A stretch of DNA of 64,000 bases from Prosthecomicrobium pneumaticum. GTDB lineage: Bacteria; Pseudomonadota; Alphaproteobacteria; Rhizobiales; Kaistiaceae. This document shows, in pieces, positions 34,143 to 42,713 of this stretch; within the stretch, counting starts at the first letter, position 1, and the number at the start of each line of letters is the position of its first letter. A program made the translations under genes and the position numbers. The stretch lies in contig NZ_JACHOO010000003.1 in assembly GCF_014199915.1 (NCBI RefSeq), positions 261,591-325,590 of the forward strand, given 5' to 3'. The notes beneath the pieces are model-generated. The model was not told the origin of the DNA, did not search any database, and saw only the letters and a program-made list of their open reading frames with translations.

Positions 34143-35585
34143 TCACGGGGAGGGCGGCCCGGCCGTGGCACTCAGGGCGCGGACGCGCTCCATCAGCGTC
34201 GTGCCGGGCGGAAAGGGCCGGTCCGGCAGCGGGCCGACCGCGGGTTCCGGCGCGCGGGGCGGGAGCGCGGCGCGGGCGGGCAGGGGCGCCGCCGTGGCGG
34301 CGATCGTCTCGACGAGCGCGGCCTCGAGCCGGGCATAGGCATCGGCCTCCGCCGGACCGGTATCGGGCAAGGCGCGCGTGACCGGTGGCGTTGACGCGAT
34401 AGGGGGCGGCGGAACGGAGGCCGGCAGGGCCGCAGGCGCCGCGATGGGCACGGCCACGCGAGAGGGCTCCGATGCCCCCCCTGGTGGCTCGCGGCCCGCT
34501 CCGTCCTTCGGGTCGCCGACGGAGGGCGCTTCCGGGATCGGCGGCGAACCGCCGTCGGGCATCGGGCCGGCGAGCCGCAGCACGGCCGCCGCGATGGCAT
34601 CGAGCTTGTCGCGAAGCGCTGCGGCGCGGGTCTCGTCGAGCGCGGACGGCGCCGCGGGCGGGACCGCGGAAAGCGCCGTCTCGAGCCGCGCCGTCTCCGC
34701 TTCGAGCGCCTCGACCCGGGCTTCGAGCGCGTCCTTCTCGGCCCGCAGGGCGTCCATCGCCTTGCCGAGATTGTCGCCGCCCTCCTCGTCGTCGGCGGGC
34801 TGCAGGGCGGCCCGCTCTGCGGCGAGCTGTGCCGCCGCGAGATCGGTCTTGAGCACGGCGATCTCGCCGGCGCGCCGCGCGGCCTCGGGCGCGAGCCGGG
34901 CCAGCTCGGCCTCCGCGGCGGCGAGCCGGGCCTCGCGCGCCGTCGCCCGCTGGCGTTCGAGTGCGACGGTGGTGCGCAGGGTCGAGAGTTCCGTCTCGAG
35001 CTCGGCGCGGCGGACCGACTCCCCGGTCGCGCCGGTCTTCGCCGCCGCCATCGCATCGCGCAGATTGCCGAGCTCGGTCTCGCTCGCGATCCGCTCCAGC
35101 CTGTGCGCCTCGGCCTCGCCGGCGAGCGTCTCGATCCGGGCTTCAGCCGCGAGGAGCGCCTTGCTCTTGTCAACGAGTTCGGCGCTCGCCGCCTCGAGCG
35201 CGGCGATCTGCTGATCGCGCGCGGCGAGCGCGGCCGCAAGGGCCGCCTCACGCCGCTCGATCGCGAAGAGGTCGTCGGCCGAGCCGCCATGCGCCTCGGC
35301 GAGGCGATGGATGAGGTCGCGGCGGCGGTTGAGCTCGACCGTCTGCTCGGCGGTCTTCGCTTCCAGCCTTTCGAGCGTCGTCTCGAGCCGGCGGATGGCG
35401 AGGGCGTGGCCGACGCGGATCTGGTCCTTCTCCGCCGCGATCTCGTCCGGCGTCATCGGCAGGCTGCGCTCCATGTCGCGGCGGGCGAGACGCAGCGCGC
35501 GGCGCCAGAAGGGCGGCATCAGCACCAGCCCGACGAGGCCGGCCGACAGCACGCCGAGCGCGAAATACATCACCGCTTCGATCAA
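34143..35585 (-). CDS. Membrane-anchored coiled-coil protein, function unknown
   Basis: 480 residues from a TTG at 35585 (an ATG 5 codons on, at 35570, is the alternative). A single N-terminal helix (MYFALGVLSAGLVGLVLMPPF), basic turn WRRALRLARRDMERSLPM, then a coiled coil of nearly 280 residues rich in Ala/Glu/Arg (EKDQIRVGHALAIRRLE to ETARLETALSAV). The C-terminal about 150 residues are Pro/Ala-rich. The N-terminal block MERSLPMTPDEIAAEKDQIR is conserved in family memory, but I know no function. Converges with the DUF1194 gene (1 bp gap). Confidence 0.75.
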   Translation of the reverse strand: MIEAVMYFALGVLSAGLVGLVLMPPFWRRALRLARRDMERSLPMTPDEIAAEKDQIRVGHALAIRRLETTLERLEAKTAEQTVELNRRRDLIHRLAEAHGGSADDLFAIERREAALAAALAARDQQIAALEAASAELVDKSKALLAAEARIETLAGEAEAHRLERIASETELGNLRDAMAAAKTGATGESVRRAELETELSTLRTTVALERQRATAREARLAAAEAELARLAPEAARRAGEIAVLKTDLAAAQLAAERAALQPADDEEGGDNLGKAMDALRAEKDALEARVEALEAETARLETALSAVPPAAPSALDETRAAALRDKLDAIAAAVLRLAGPMPDGGSPPIPEAPSVGDPKDGAGREPPGGASEPSRVAVPIAAPAALPASVPPPPIASTPPVTRALPDTGPAEADAYARLEAALVETIAATAAPLPARAALPPRAPEPAVGPLPDRPFPPGTTLMERVRALSATAGPPSP

Positions 35586-35730
35586 GCACCGTCCCCTGGA
35601 CGCACCGGCCGCCGCCGGTCGAACGCGCGCTCCCGCCACGGGCGGGGTCGGCGCCGCATGCGCGGCGGGCCGCTCTTCCTATTGACACCGGTGCGCCGGA
35701 GGAGTCCAGCGGCTTGCCGGCTTTGCGCCG

Positions 35731-36303
35731 TCAGAAGGGGTTCCAGGTCTGCCGGTCGGTGAACTTCAGATAGCCGAGATTGATGCCGATGCGGGCGCCG
35801 ACGCCGGCCACGATCGGCACTACGGTGATGTCGCCGCGCGACAGCACGGTCATGCCGACACCGCCGACCAGATAGGCCGAACCGTTGACGCCGCCGAAGC
35901 GCTGATACATTCCCCCGATCGAGGGCAGATTGTAGACGAGCATCATCACCCGGGAGCCTTCGCCGCCGAAGTCCCAGCCGATCGAGGGGCCTTGCCAGTA
36001 GACGGTGTGCTGCCCGGCATTGCGGGTGTAGAGCGTGCCCTGGCCGTAGCGCAGGCCGCCGATGATGGCGCCCGAGCCCTGCTCGCCGAGGATATAGCCG
36101 TTCGGCAGGCCGTAGCTCGATGCCGCACGTTCGACCACGGTGGCGAGCCCGGTCGAGACATTGCCGAAGAAGGACTGGCCGGTCGCGACGATCTCGTCGA
36201 CGGTGAAGCCACTGCCCGATTGTTGGGCCCCGGCGGGTCCCATGGGGAGGATGGCGAGCGCCATCAGCGCCGCCAGGATCAGGGGCCGGAAAATGCCGGA
36301 CAT
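35731..36303 (-). CDS. eipA: DUF1134 periplasmic envelope-integrity protein
   Basis: 190 residues with a signal peptide (ALAILPMGPAGA, cleaved near residue 26). The mature part is a small beta-barrel-like domain: FFGNVSTGLATVVERAASSYG, GYILGEQGSGAIIGGLRYGQG, and VGARIGINLGYLKFTDRQTWNPF at the C-terminus, diagnostic of DUF1134. In Brucella this protein is EipA, a periplasmic factor needed for envelope integrity whose gene is CtrA-controlled, located beside chpT and ctrA as here. The 282-bp gap to chpT shows no consensus CtrA box, so CtrA control is not supported by sequence in this strain. Confidence 0.88.
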   Translation of the reverse strand: MSGIFRPLILAALMALAILPMGPAGAQQSGSGFTVDEIVATGQSFFGNVSTGLATVVERAASSYGLPNGYILGEQGSGAIIGGLRYGQGTLYTRNAGQHTVYWQGPSIGWDFGGEGSRVMMLVYNLPSIGGMYQRFGGVNGSAYLVGGVGMTVLSRGDITVVPIVAGVGARIGINLGYLKFTDRQTWNPF

Positions 36304-36585
36304 CGGGCGCGTTCCTTCTCTCTCGGCACGGCGGCACCTCGAAACGGTACCGCTGCGGCCGAACCTGCCGCTTTTCTTCTCGACCCTGCCGCGAGACTCG
36401 ACTTCCGGCAACTGCGAAAATCGCCGTCAGGAGACCGAATCGGCCGCAGAGTGTAGGGCAAAAACGGCGGCAGCGCGGCGTTTCGCAAGGATCGCCGGGC
36501 GCCACACGCCGGCTTCGGTTGGCAGGGCGCGGCGGGCGGGGTATCCGAGGCGGGGTCGATGGCGACGATTCGGACGGAGGCGGCG

Positions 36586-37245
36586 ATGGAGCATCCCGAG
36601 ACGCAGACTGTGGAGCTCGCGGCGCTCGATCTCGCGGCGCTCCTGTGCAGCCGGGTCTGCCACGACATCATCTCGCCGGTCGGCGCGATCAATAACGGCC
36701 TCGAAGTGCTCGACGAAGAAAACAGCGAGGAGATGAAGACCTTCGCGCTCGACCTCATCCGCAAGAGCGCGCGCCAGGCCTCCGCCAAGCTGCAATTCGC
36801 CCGTCTCGCCTTCGGTGCCGCCGGATCGGCGGGGGCGGAGATCGATCTCTCCGACGCCGAGAAGGTGGCGCGCGGCTATATGGAGGGTGAGAAGGCGTCC
36901 TTCGACTGGATCGCGCCGCGGGCGCTGATGCCGAAGAACCAGGTCAAGCTGGTGCTCAACCTCGTTCTGCTCGCCGTCGCCGCGGTGCCGCGTGGCGGCT
37001 CGATCACCGTGACGATCGAGGGCGAGCCGAAGAATCCGAGCTTCACGCTTCATTGCAGCGGTCCGACCGCGCGCATCCCGCACGCCTTCGAGCGGCTCGT
37101 GCCGGGCGAGATCGGCGAGGTGCCGGTCGATGCCCATGCCGTACAGCCTTATTATGCGGGGCTGCTCGCCCGCGCCTGCGGCATGACGGTCGCCGCCGTC
37201 TTCGCGGGCGTCGACGTCGTCATCACCGCCCTGCCGAAGGCCTGA
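36586..37245 (+). CDS. chpT: Histidine phosphotransferase ChpT
   Basis: 219 residues. LDLAALLCSRVCHDIISPVGAINNGLE carries the phosphoaccepting His26 in the DHp helix; the C-terminal half is a degenerate ATPase-like fold (LVLNLVLLAVAAVPRGG, LHCSGPTARIP). ChpT relays phosphate from CckA to CtrA and CpdR in the cytosol. Start placed at MEHPETQ because GGAGG lies 5 bases upstream; ATG 36559 is an alternative adding 9 residues. Convergent with ctrA across a bidirectional hairpin and divergent from eipA. Confidence 0.95.
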   Translation: MEHPETQTVELAALDLAALLCSRVCHDIISPVGAINNGLEVLDEENSEEMKTFALDLIRKSARQASAKLQFARLAFGAAGSAGAEIDLSDAEKVARGYMEGEKASFDWIAPRALMPKNQVKLVLNLVLLAVAAVPRGGSITVTIEGEPKNPSFTLHCSGPTARIPHAFERLVPGEIGEVPVDAHAVQPYYAGLLARACGMTVAAVFAGVDVVITALPKA

Positions 37246-37291
37246 CGTTTTCCCGCTTACGTCGACCCGCCCCAGGCGTCCGGAAAAGCGA

Positions 37292-37313
37292 AAGCCCCGC
37301 CGGGGCGGGGCTT
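37292..37313. terminator. Bidirectional terminator hairpin between chpT and ctrA
   Basis: AAGCCCCGC (37292-37300) pairs with GCGGGGCTT (37305-37313) around a CGGG loop. On the minus strand TTTCGCTTTT follows, suiting ctrA termination; on the plus strand no T tract follows. Confidence 0.75.
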
Positions 37314-37334
37314 CAGGGGCGAGAGGTTCGGCGG

Positions 37335-38036
37335 TCAGGCGCTGGCGCGCAGGTCGCGATCGTCCGGCTCGCGCAGCACATAGCCGCGGCCCCATACCGT
37401 CTCGATATAATTGTGGCCCTGCGTCGCCGTCGCGAGCTTCTTGCGCAGCTTGCAGATGAAGACGTCGATGATCTTCAGCTCCGGCTCGTCCATGCCGCCA
37501 TAGAGATGATTGAGGAACATCTCCTTGGTCAGCGTGGTGCCCTTGCGCAGCGAGAGCAGCTCGAGCATCTGATATTCCTTGCCGGTCAGATGCACGCGCT
37601 GGCCGTTCACCTCGACGGTCTTGGTGTCGAGATTGACGGTCAGATCGCCCGTGTTGATCACCGACTGGGCATGGCCCTTCGAGCGCCGGACGATGGCGTG
37701 GATGCGGGCGACGAGCTCGTCCTTGTGGAACGGCTTCGTCATATAGTCGTCGGCGCCGACGCCCAGTCCGCGCACCTTGTCCTCGATGCCGGCGAGGCCG
37801 GAGAGGATCAGGATCGGCGTCTTGACCTTCGACACCCGCAGCGACCGCAACACCTCGTAGCCGGACATGTCCGGCAGGTTGAGGTCGAGCAGGATGATGT
37901 CGTAATCGTAGAGCTTGCCGAGATCGACGCCTTCCTCGCCCAGATCGGTGGTGTAGACGTTGAAGTTCTCGGACTTCAGCATCAGTTCGATGCTTTGCGC
38001 GGTAGCGCTGTCGTCCTCGATCAGCAGAACTCGCAT
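37335..38036 (-). CDS. ctrA: Cell-cycle master response regulator CtrA
   Basis: 233 residues, OmpR/PhoB class. Receiver domain with [21 protein letters not shown], phosphoacceptor D51 in [11 protein letters not shown], and K-containing [10 protein letters not shown] near 102; winged-helix DNA-binding domain from about 125 with [32 protein letters not shown]. The C-terminus ends RASA, compatible with a ClpXP-type hydrophobic degron. CtrA binds TTAA-N7-TTAA and controls cell division, polarity and envelope genes. Its upstream region carries a CtrA box and three GANTC methylation sites. Confidence 0.98.
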   Translation of the reverse strand: MRVLLIEDDSATAQSIELMLKSENFNVYTTDLGEEGVDLGKLYDYDIILLDLNLPDMSGYEVLRSLRVSKVKTPILILSGLAGIEDKVRGLGVGADDYMTKPFHKDELVARIHAIVRRSKGHAQSVINTGDLTVNLDTKTVEVNGQRVHLTGKEYQMLELLSLRKGTTLTKEMFLNHLYGGMDEPELKIIDVFICKLRKKLATATQGHNYIETVWGRGYVLREPDDRDLRASA

Positions 38037-38111
38037 TACCTGTCCCCTCGTGCCTGTCCGGGGCCTGGAGCGCCGGGAGAGCGCCCGGCGCCGAGGAAAG
38101 GGTCAAAACCC

Positions 38112-38281
38112 GATTCGGACGCTACCGCCCAATGGTTAACAAATCCCGATTCCGGCCGACAAGAGGATTAAGATCTCGGTGCCTCGGGCACCGCCTCTTC
38201 GTCCATCCCGGCCTGCTCGGCCGGTCTGTCGGACCGGGTCCGGGAAACGCGATCCCATCCGGTAAGCGTCTCGTCCGACTC
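38112..38281. promoter_or_regulatory. Three GANTC (CcrM methylation) sites upstream of ctrA
   Basis: GATTC at 38112-38116, GATTC at 38148-38152 and GACTC at 38277-38281. In alphaproteobacteria CcrM methylates GANTC; hemimethylation after fork passage activates a ctrA promoter in Caulobacter. Presence is seen directly; regulation is inferred. Confidence 0.5.
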
Positions 38282-38317
38282 GCGATTTTGGAACGCCGCC
38301 GTTCCGCGAGCCTCGGG

Positions 38318-38332
38318 TTTACCCCCTCTTAA
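38318..38332. promoter_or_regulatory. CtrA box upstream of ctrA (autoregulation)
   Basis: TTTA-N7-TTAA at 38318-38332, one mismatch from consensus TTAA-N7-TTAA, about 282 bp upstream of the ctrA start. Isolated TTAA half-sites lie at 38136, 38168, 38350 and 38393. ctrA is autoregulated in Caulobacter and Brucella. The remainder of the 735-bp gap up to 38771 shows no gene or RNA that I recognise. Confidence 0.55.
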
Positions 38333-38771
38333 GGCCTCATGCGTCATGTTTAACGGCAGACGTAAAGGAAAGGTTGACGGCGGGTCGGCGGCTTAAGGTT
38401 TTGACAAGCGTGGGCGCTCTGGTCGGGGATAACGGGGATATTCCGCCCGTGGGCAACAACGGCCGCCGGGCCGCGAGACCCCATTCGCCGGGCCGCCTCG
38501 ACCGCCCCTTTGGCCATCCGCTCGTGCCGATCCGTGCATCGGGTCGCGGGGGGGCGCGCCTCGGGGCGCTCGCTGACGGGGAACTGATCCGGGCGAGCGG
38601 AAGCCGCCGCCACCCGGGCGTGCTGGGGGGACGGGGCCTTTCGTGCCCCGGGCCGGAGACTGGGCCTTCACTTCACGGGGAAGGGCGGGTGACGCGCATG
38701 GGAAAGGGCCGCCGTCCTTCCGTTTCGATCGCTGTCGCGCCTGCCGCCGGCTCTGAAGGGGAGCGAGGACG

Positions 38772-39179
38772 ATGAAGTCGCGCGACAGCCTGATCCGCTC
38801 GAAGCGGTTCCAGGCGGAGGAAAAGCGCAGGCAGGTCGAGCAGATCGAGGCGATGATCGCCGAATTCGAGCGCATGGCGCGGGAGCTGAACGACCAGATC
38901 CTCGCCGAGGAGGAACGCTCCGGCATCCGCGACACGAGCCATTTCGCCTATCCGACCTTCGCCCGCGCGGCCGCACAGCGGCGTGACAATCTCATCACAT
39001 CGGCCGCCGACCTGCGCGCCCAGCGCGACGCCGCGCAGCGCCTCCTCGACGCCGCGCTCGATGAATTGAAGCGCGCGGAACTGATCGCCGAACGCGGCCA
39101 GGATCGCGGCGCGAGAGCCGGCGTGGCGCCCGCGGGCGGGCGCCGGCGCGGCGCCGGCCACCCCTCTCACGCCGGCTGA
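38772..39179 (+). CDS. fliJ: FliJ-like coiled-coil protein
   Basis: 135 residues, almost wholly helical: MKSRDSLIRSKRFQAEEKRRQVEQIEAMIAE, a central GIRDTSHFAYPTFARAAAQRRDNL, and a C-terminal alkaline helix. This matches the FliJ-like gene that sits divergent from ctrA in Hyphomicrobiales and is annotated as flagellar export protein FliJ. No fliI or other flagellar gene is next to it here, so a flagellar role is unproved; it may be a retained orphan or serve another secretion ATPase. Overlaps the convergent sulfotransferase-like gene by 13 bases. Confidence 0.75.
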   Translation: MKSRDSLIRSKRFQAEEKRRQVEQIEAMIAEFERMARELNDQILAEEERSGIRDTSHFAYPTFARAAAQRRDNLITSAADLRAQRDAAQRLLDAALDELKRAELIAERGQDRGARAGVAPAGGRRRGAGHPSHAG

Positions 39180-39964
39180 GCCGCCGCCGCGAGCCGAAAG
39201 CGGGCGAGCCGTTCGTAATGGGGCCGCGCCGCTTCGGCGATCGGCTTCAGCGAGTCGTCGAGATCGGCGAAGGCGATCTCCGGCCGCGGCGGGCCGAAAC
39301 CGGTCGACGCTTCGACCGCATGGTACCAGTGCGGCGCCCAGACCCCGTCGGTCGCCCGCCGGCCGGGCGGCCAGGCGAGCATCGCCGGCTCGAAGGAGAG
39401 CGAAAGCGCCGCGCAGAGGGCCGCGAGCACGCCGGCCGGGTCGGCGAGCACATCGGCCCCGTCGATCACCGGAGGCGCCGCACCGAGCCGGTCGGCCACC
39501 CGTTCGAAGATCTCCGCCTGCTGGACGAAGCCGAGATCGGCGAGCGCCACCGTCTCGCGCTTGGCGCGATAGGAGGCGAGCACGCTCTCCGGCCGGCGGA
39601 TCAGGAAGGCGTTCCGCACCGCATCGCTCCAGCCGAGCGGAAAGCCCGGCAGCATGTGGTGCGTCATGTGCTTCTGGTAGAAGAGCGTCGTGCCGGCCGG
39701 AACCGGTCCGGTCAGCGCTGCGGCGACCGCGTCTGGATCGGTCTCGCCGGCGGCGATCACCGCCTCGGCCATCGGATGGTCGAGGCCGGTTGCGGCGAGA
39801 TAGGCGGCATAGAAGGGTTCGTCGACGACATGGGCGTCCCGCCGGTTGCCGAAAGCGCGCATCATCGCGGTCGAGATATTGCGCGGTCCCGACCACATCG
39901 CGATGCGGGCGACGCCATCGTCGGCGGTCCCGGAATATGACAGGACGGTGTCGGTATATGACAT
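39167..39964 (-). CDS. Sulfotransferase-like P-loop protein
   Basis: 265 residues. MWSGPRNISTAMMRAFGNRRD near residue 23 matches the 5'-phosphosulfate-binding loop of bacterial sulfotransferases; later FYQKHMTHHMLPG and FLIRRPESVLASYRAKR (3'-phosphate-binding-type RxxxxxxxS). Such proteins often neighbour fold-IV aminotransferases of the type found 700 bp away. Acceptor unknown, and enzymatic activity is inferred. Start MSYTDTVLSY with GGAGG upstream; an ATG 7 codons earlier lacks a ribosome site. Confidence 0.8.
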   Translation of the reverse strand: MSYTDTVLSYSGTADDGVARIAMWSGPRNISTAMMRAFGNRRDAHVVDEPFYAAYLAATGLDHPMAEAVIAAGETDPDAVAAALTGPVPAGTTLFYQKHMTHHMLPGFPLGWSDAVRNAFLIRRPESVLASYRAKRETVALADLGFVQQAEIFERVADRLGAAPPVIDGADVLADPAGVLAALCAALSLSFEPAMLAWPPGRRATDGVWAPHWYHAVEASTGFGPPRPEIAFADLDDSLKPIAEAARPHYERLARFRLAAAAQPA

Positions 39965-40069
39965 CGCGCGGCGCCTCCGCCCCATGATATGGAACCCATA
40001 GAATCAGTCCGCGGGGGAAGCCCCACTGCGGCGCCATGATCCCGGTCTCCTCGGTCGGTCGCAAGACGC

Positions 40070-40750
40070 ATGTCCCTCGTCCTCTTCCATCTCGCGAATG
40101 CGATCGCCTTTCTCGCCTTCCTGTTCCGCGACCAGCTCTATTTGCGGGCGATCACTGTCGTGTCGATGGTGCTGCAGTCGGTCTACTACTTCACCATCGT
40201 CGGCGGGCCGCTCTACAACCCGCTGTTCTGGAAGGCCGTGACCTTCCTGCTCAATGCCGGGATGATCGTGCTCCTCTTCCGCGACCGCATCGGCTACGGC
40301 ATCGATCCGCGAACCCGGCCGCTCTATGACCAGCTCGAAGTGCTGAGCTACGGCCAGTTCCGCCGGCTCCTCGCGGCCGGGCGGCGGATCGACGGGCCGG
40401 CAGCCCTGATCGAGGAAGGCAAGCGGCCGGGCGCGCTCTACTTCGTCCTGTCGGGCGAGGCGGAGGTGCGCAAGAACGGCGAGACGCTGGCGGTCGGGCC
40501 GCACATCTTCCTGGGCGAGATCGCCTTCCTGACCGGCGGCACGGCGAGCGCCTCCGTCCGGCTCGCAGAAGATGCGCACTGCCTCGCCTGGGACGTCGCC
40601 GCGCTGCGGACGCTGATGGCGAAGGAGCGGGCGATCGACATAGCGCTCCGCGGCTTGATGAACCGCGATCTCGCGGCGAAGACGGCGCGCTCCGCGCTCG
40701 GCCCCTCAGTCGATCGGCGAAAGGCCGCCGGCGACCAGATCGCGGTATAG
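40070..40750 (+). CDS. Cyclic-nucleotide-binding-domain membrane protein (Popeye-like)
   Basis: 226 residues. Three short hydrophobic segments in the first 75 residues (LANAIAFLAFLFRDQLYLRAITVVSMVLQSVYYFTI.. and AVTFLLNAGMIVLLF), then a cNMP-binding fold (about 100-200) with LIEEGKRPGALYFVLSGEAEV, FLGEIAFLTGGTASASV. The arrangement of N-terminal helices plus a C-terminal cNBD matches bacterial Popeye-domain-like proteins. The phosphate-binding cassette is degenerate (no clear RxA arginine), so ligand binding is uncertain. Overlaps the convergent aminotransferase by 45 bases. Confidence 0.8.
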   Translation: MSLVLFHLANAIAFLAFLFRDQLYLRAITVVSMVLQSVYYFTIVGGPLYNPLFWKAVTFLLNAGMIVLLFRDRIGYGIDPRTRPLYDQLEVLSYGQFRRLLAAGRRIDGPAALIEEGKRPGALYFVLSGEAEVRKNGETLAVGPHIFLGEIAFLTGGTASASVRLAEDAHCLAWDVAALRTLMAKERAIDIALRGLMNRDLAAKTARSALGPSVDRRKAAGDQIAV

Positions 40751-41644
40751 GCCGCGCAGCCGCTCGATCATCGGCGTCGCGCCGGTGCCGATCCGCCTTC
40801 CGTCGACGATGCGCACCGGCACGAGGCCGGCGAAGGTGCCGGTGACGAAGGCCTCGTCGGCGCCATAGGCGTCGACGAGGCTGAAATCCTTCTCGAACAC
40901 CGGCAGGCCGGCCGCCCGGCCCATCGCGATGACGTTGCCGCGGGTGATGCCGCCGAGACAGTAGCCGCCGGTCGAGGTCCAGATCTCGCCCTTGCGGACG
41001 ATGAAGAAATGGGTCGAGTTGCAGGTCGCGACGAAGCCGCGATCGTCGAGCATCAGCGCTTCGTCGGCGCCCGCCTCGGTCGCCTGGATGCAGGCGAGGA
41101 TGCAGTTGAGTTTCGAATGGGAGTTGAGCTTCTGGTCCTGTTCGGCCGGCCCGGTGCGCCGGACATGGGCAGTGAAGAGCTTCAGCCCCTTCTCTACCGT
41201 CTCCGGCTTCGGCAGCTTGTATTCCGGCACGATGACGATCGTCGCCTTGCCGATGGCGAGCCGCGGGTCCTGATAGGGCGTGCGCTTGACGCCGCGGGTC
41301 ACCATCAGCCGGACGTGCACGCCGTCCGTCATGCCGTTCGCCTTCAGGCAGTCGAACAGCCGCCGCTTCAGCGCAGCCCGGTCGAGCCCGATGTCGATCA
41401 TCAGCGCGTGCGCGCCCTCATAGAGCCGGTCGAGATGCGGCTCGAGGAAGGCGACACCGCCGGCGACGACGCGCAAGCCCTCCCAGACGCCGTCGCCCAG
41501 CACGAAGCCGGAATCGAACACCGAGACCACCGCCTCTTCGCGCGGCACGAGCCTGCCGTTGACCGAGATCAGGATGTGGTCGTTGCGCGGATCGTCGACA
41601 TAGCCGTGCACGCCGGTGGCGGGCGTCTCCCCGGCCATCATCAT
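40706..41644 (-). CDS. Fold-IV PLP aminotransferase (BCAT/D-amino-acid transaminase-like)
   Basis: 312 residues. SVFDSGFVLGDGVWEGLRV near 41-59, PLP lysine K178 in LNSHSKLNCIL, and GGITRGNVIAMGRAAG. The residue normally a glutamate that contacts the pyridine nitrogen is replaced: the sequence reads GFVATCNSTHFF where relatives have E in a xVxE.. motif. This is a distinct subgroup I recall as linked with sulfotransferase-like genes; substrate unknown. Starts with three consecutive ATGs; the first overlaps the upstream GNAT stop (ATGA). Confidence 0.85.
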   Translation of the reverse strand: MMMAGETPATGVHGYVDDPRNDHILISVNGRLVPREEAVVSVFDSGFVLGDGVWEGLRVVAGGVAFLEPHLDRLYEGAHALMIDIGLDRAALKRRLFDCLKANGMTDGVHVRLMVTRGVKRTPYQDPRLAIGKATIVIVPEYKLPKPETVEKGLKLFTAHVRRTGPAEQDQKLNSHSKLNCILACIQATEAGADEALMLDDRGFVATCNSTHFFIVRKGEIWTSTGGYCLGGITRGNVIAMGRAAGLPVFEKDFSLVDAYGADEAFVTGTFAGLVPVRIVDGRRIGTGATPMIERLRGLYRDLVAGGLSPID

Positions 41645-42258
41645 GACCTCTCCTCCGGCTCGATCAGCGGAATGTGCGGTCCGGCGCTGCGCGGCAGATG
41701 GCCGGTCAGCCGCGGATCGGGCGACACCTCGACGGCGAACTTGTACGGTCGGAAGCCGGACTTCGCATAGAAGGGCAGGGCGGCCGGGGAATCGAAGCTG
41801 CAGGTGTGCAGCCAGACCCGTTCGATGCCGGGGCGCCAGGCGGCGGCGAGGGTGGCGTCCATCAGCACCGCCGCAGCGCCCCGCCCCGCCGCTTCCGGCA
41901 CGACGCCGAACATCGCGATCTCCACATCGTCACGGCCGACATGGATCTCCGAAAGGCCGATCGGCCCGGTATCGTCCTCGAGATAGCGCGTCTCGGTGTC
42001 CGGACGGGACAGCAGGGCGCGCAGTTCCTCCTCCGGCATGACGGCGCGGGAGAACCACAGCCAGCGCTCGCCGATGCGCGAATAGAGCTGTCGATAGCTC
42101 GCGGTTTCGGGCCTTTCGATGCGGCGCACCCGCAGGTCCGGCCGGTCGCCGCGCGGCGAGGCGGGCGGGGTGCGCATCTCGAGATAGGTCACCATATTGG
42201 CGATCCGGCCCGGCGGCAGATCGGTATAGCCATCGAGGTCGAGCGGAAGGAAGGGCAT
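41641..42258 (-). CDS. GNAT family N-acetyltransferase
   Basis: 205 residues. [44 protein letters not shown] contains the GNAT acetyl-CoA-binding beta-4/alpha-3 motif ([14 protein letters not shown]), followed by [25 protein letters not shown]. Transfers an acetyl group to an unknown small molecule or protein. ATGA overlap with the aminotransferase start implies one transcript of GNAT then aminotransferase. Confidence 0.88.
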   Translation of the reverse strand: MPFLPLDLDGYTDLPPGRIANMVTYLEMRTPPASPRGDRPDLRVRRIERPETASYRQLYSRIGERWLWFSRAVMPEEELRALLSRPDTETRYLEDDTGPIGLSEIHVGRDDVEIAMFGVVPEAAGRGAAAVLMDATLAAAWRPGIERVWLHTCSFDSPAALPFYAKSGFRPYKFAVEVSPDPRLTGHLPRSAGPHIPLIEPEERS

Positions 42259-42292
42259 GCGAAGGGCTCGGCGGGTTGAGAGGCGGACGGGC

Positions 42293-42592
42293 TCAGCCCT
42301 CGAAGGGGAGGGTGGCGTCGAGCACGTGGCGGGCCGCCGCGATCATGGTCGGGCGGATCGCCTCGCGGGCGGCGAAGGCGATCAGAAGGGGTTCGTTCGA
42401 GAGCATATATTCGAGCACGCCGACGAGGAAAGCGGGCTCGCCGGCAGCGGCGCGGATGCTCTCGGGGCCGATCCCGGTCAGCGCCAGGAACTGGCCGAGT
42501 TCCTCGGGTTCGCCGGCGATGAAGGCGAGGGCGCGGACCGCGAGCGTCTCCGCCTCGGTTTCGGTCATCCGCGCCGGGCGGTCTCGCAGCAT
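42293..42592 (-). CDS. DUF3572 family protein
   Basis: 99 residues from ATG 42592 ([28 protein letters not shown]), or 91 from the internal ATG 42568. Helical DUF3572 pattern: [51 protein letters not shown]. Small cytosolic family of unknown function, consistently divergent from divK in alphaproteobacteria. Start chosen because a GGAAAGG ribosome site lies before 42592 and none before 42568. Confidence 0.82.
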   Translation of the reverse strand: MLRDRPARMTETEAETLAVRALAFIAGEPEELGQFLALTGIGPESIRAAAGEPAFLVGVLEYMLSNEPLLIAFAAREAIRPTMIAAARHVLDATLPFEG

Positions 42593-42614
42593 CGCGGGTT
42601 TGCCTTTCCGAAAC

Positions 42615-42632
42615 GATTCCATCGCTAGAGTC
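42615..42632. promoter_or_regulatory. Two GANTC sites upstream of divK
   Basis: GATTC at 42615-42619 and GAGTC at 42628-42632, about 85 bp before the divK ATG, in the divK/DUF3572 divergent region. A pair this close is compatible with CcrM-coupled expression; inferred only. Confidence 0.4.
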
Positions 42633-42713
42633 TTATCGCACATTCGCGCGCCGCGTGCCTGCGCCGCCCTCTTCGGGCGACCGAAAGCGGCAGGGCCGGG
42701 ACGGAGAAGCATC

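Noticed and set aside
36304..36585. CtrA box in the eipA-chpT intergenic region
   Set aside because: No TTAA-N7-TTAA or one-mismatch form is seen; only single partial half-sites, so CtrA control is not claimed from sequence.
38400..38771. Small gene or RNA in the second half of the ctrA upstream gap
   Set aside because: Several open frames exist on both strands, but all are Arg/Pro-rich without a ribosome site or motif, and no stable multi-hairpin fold was apparent.
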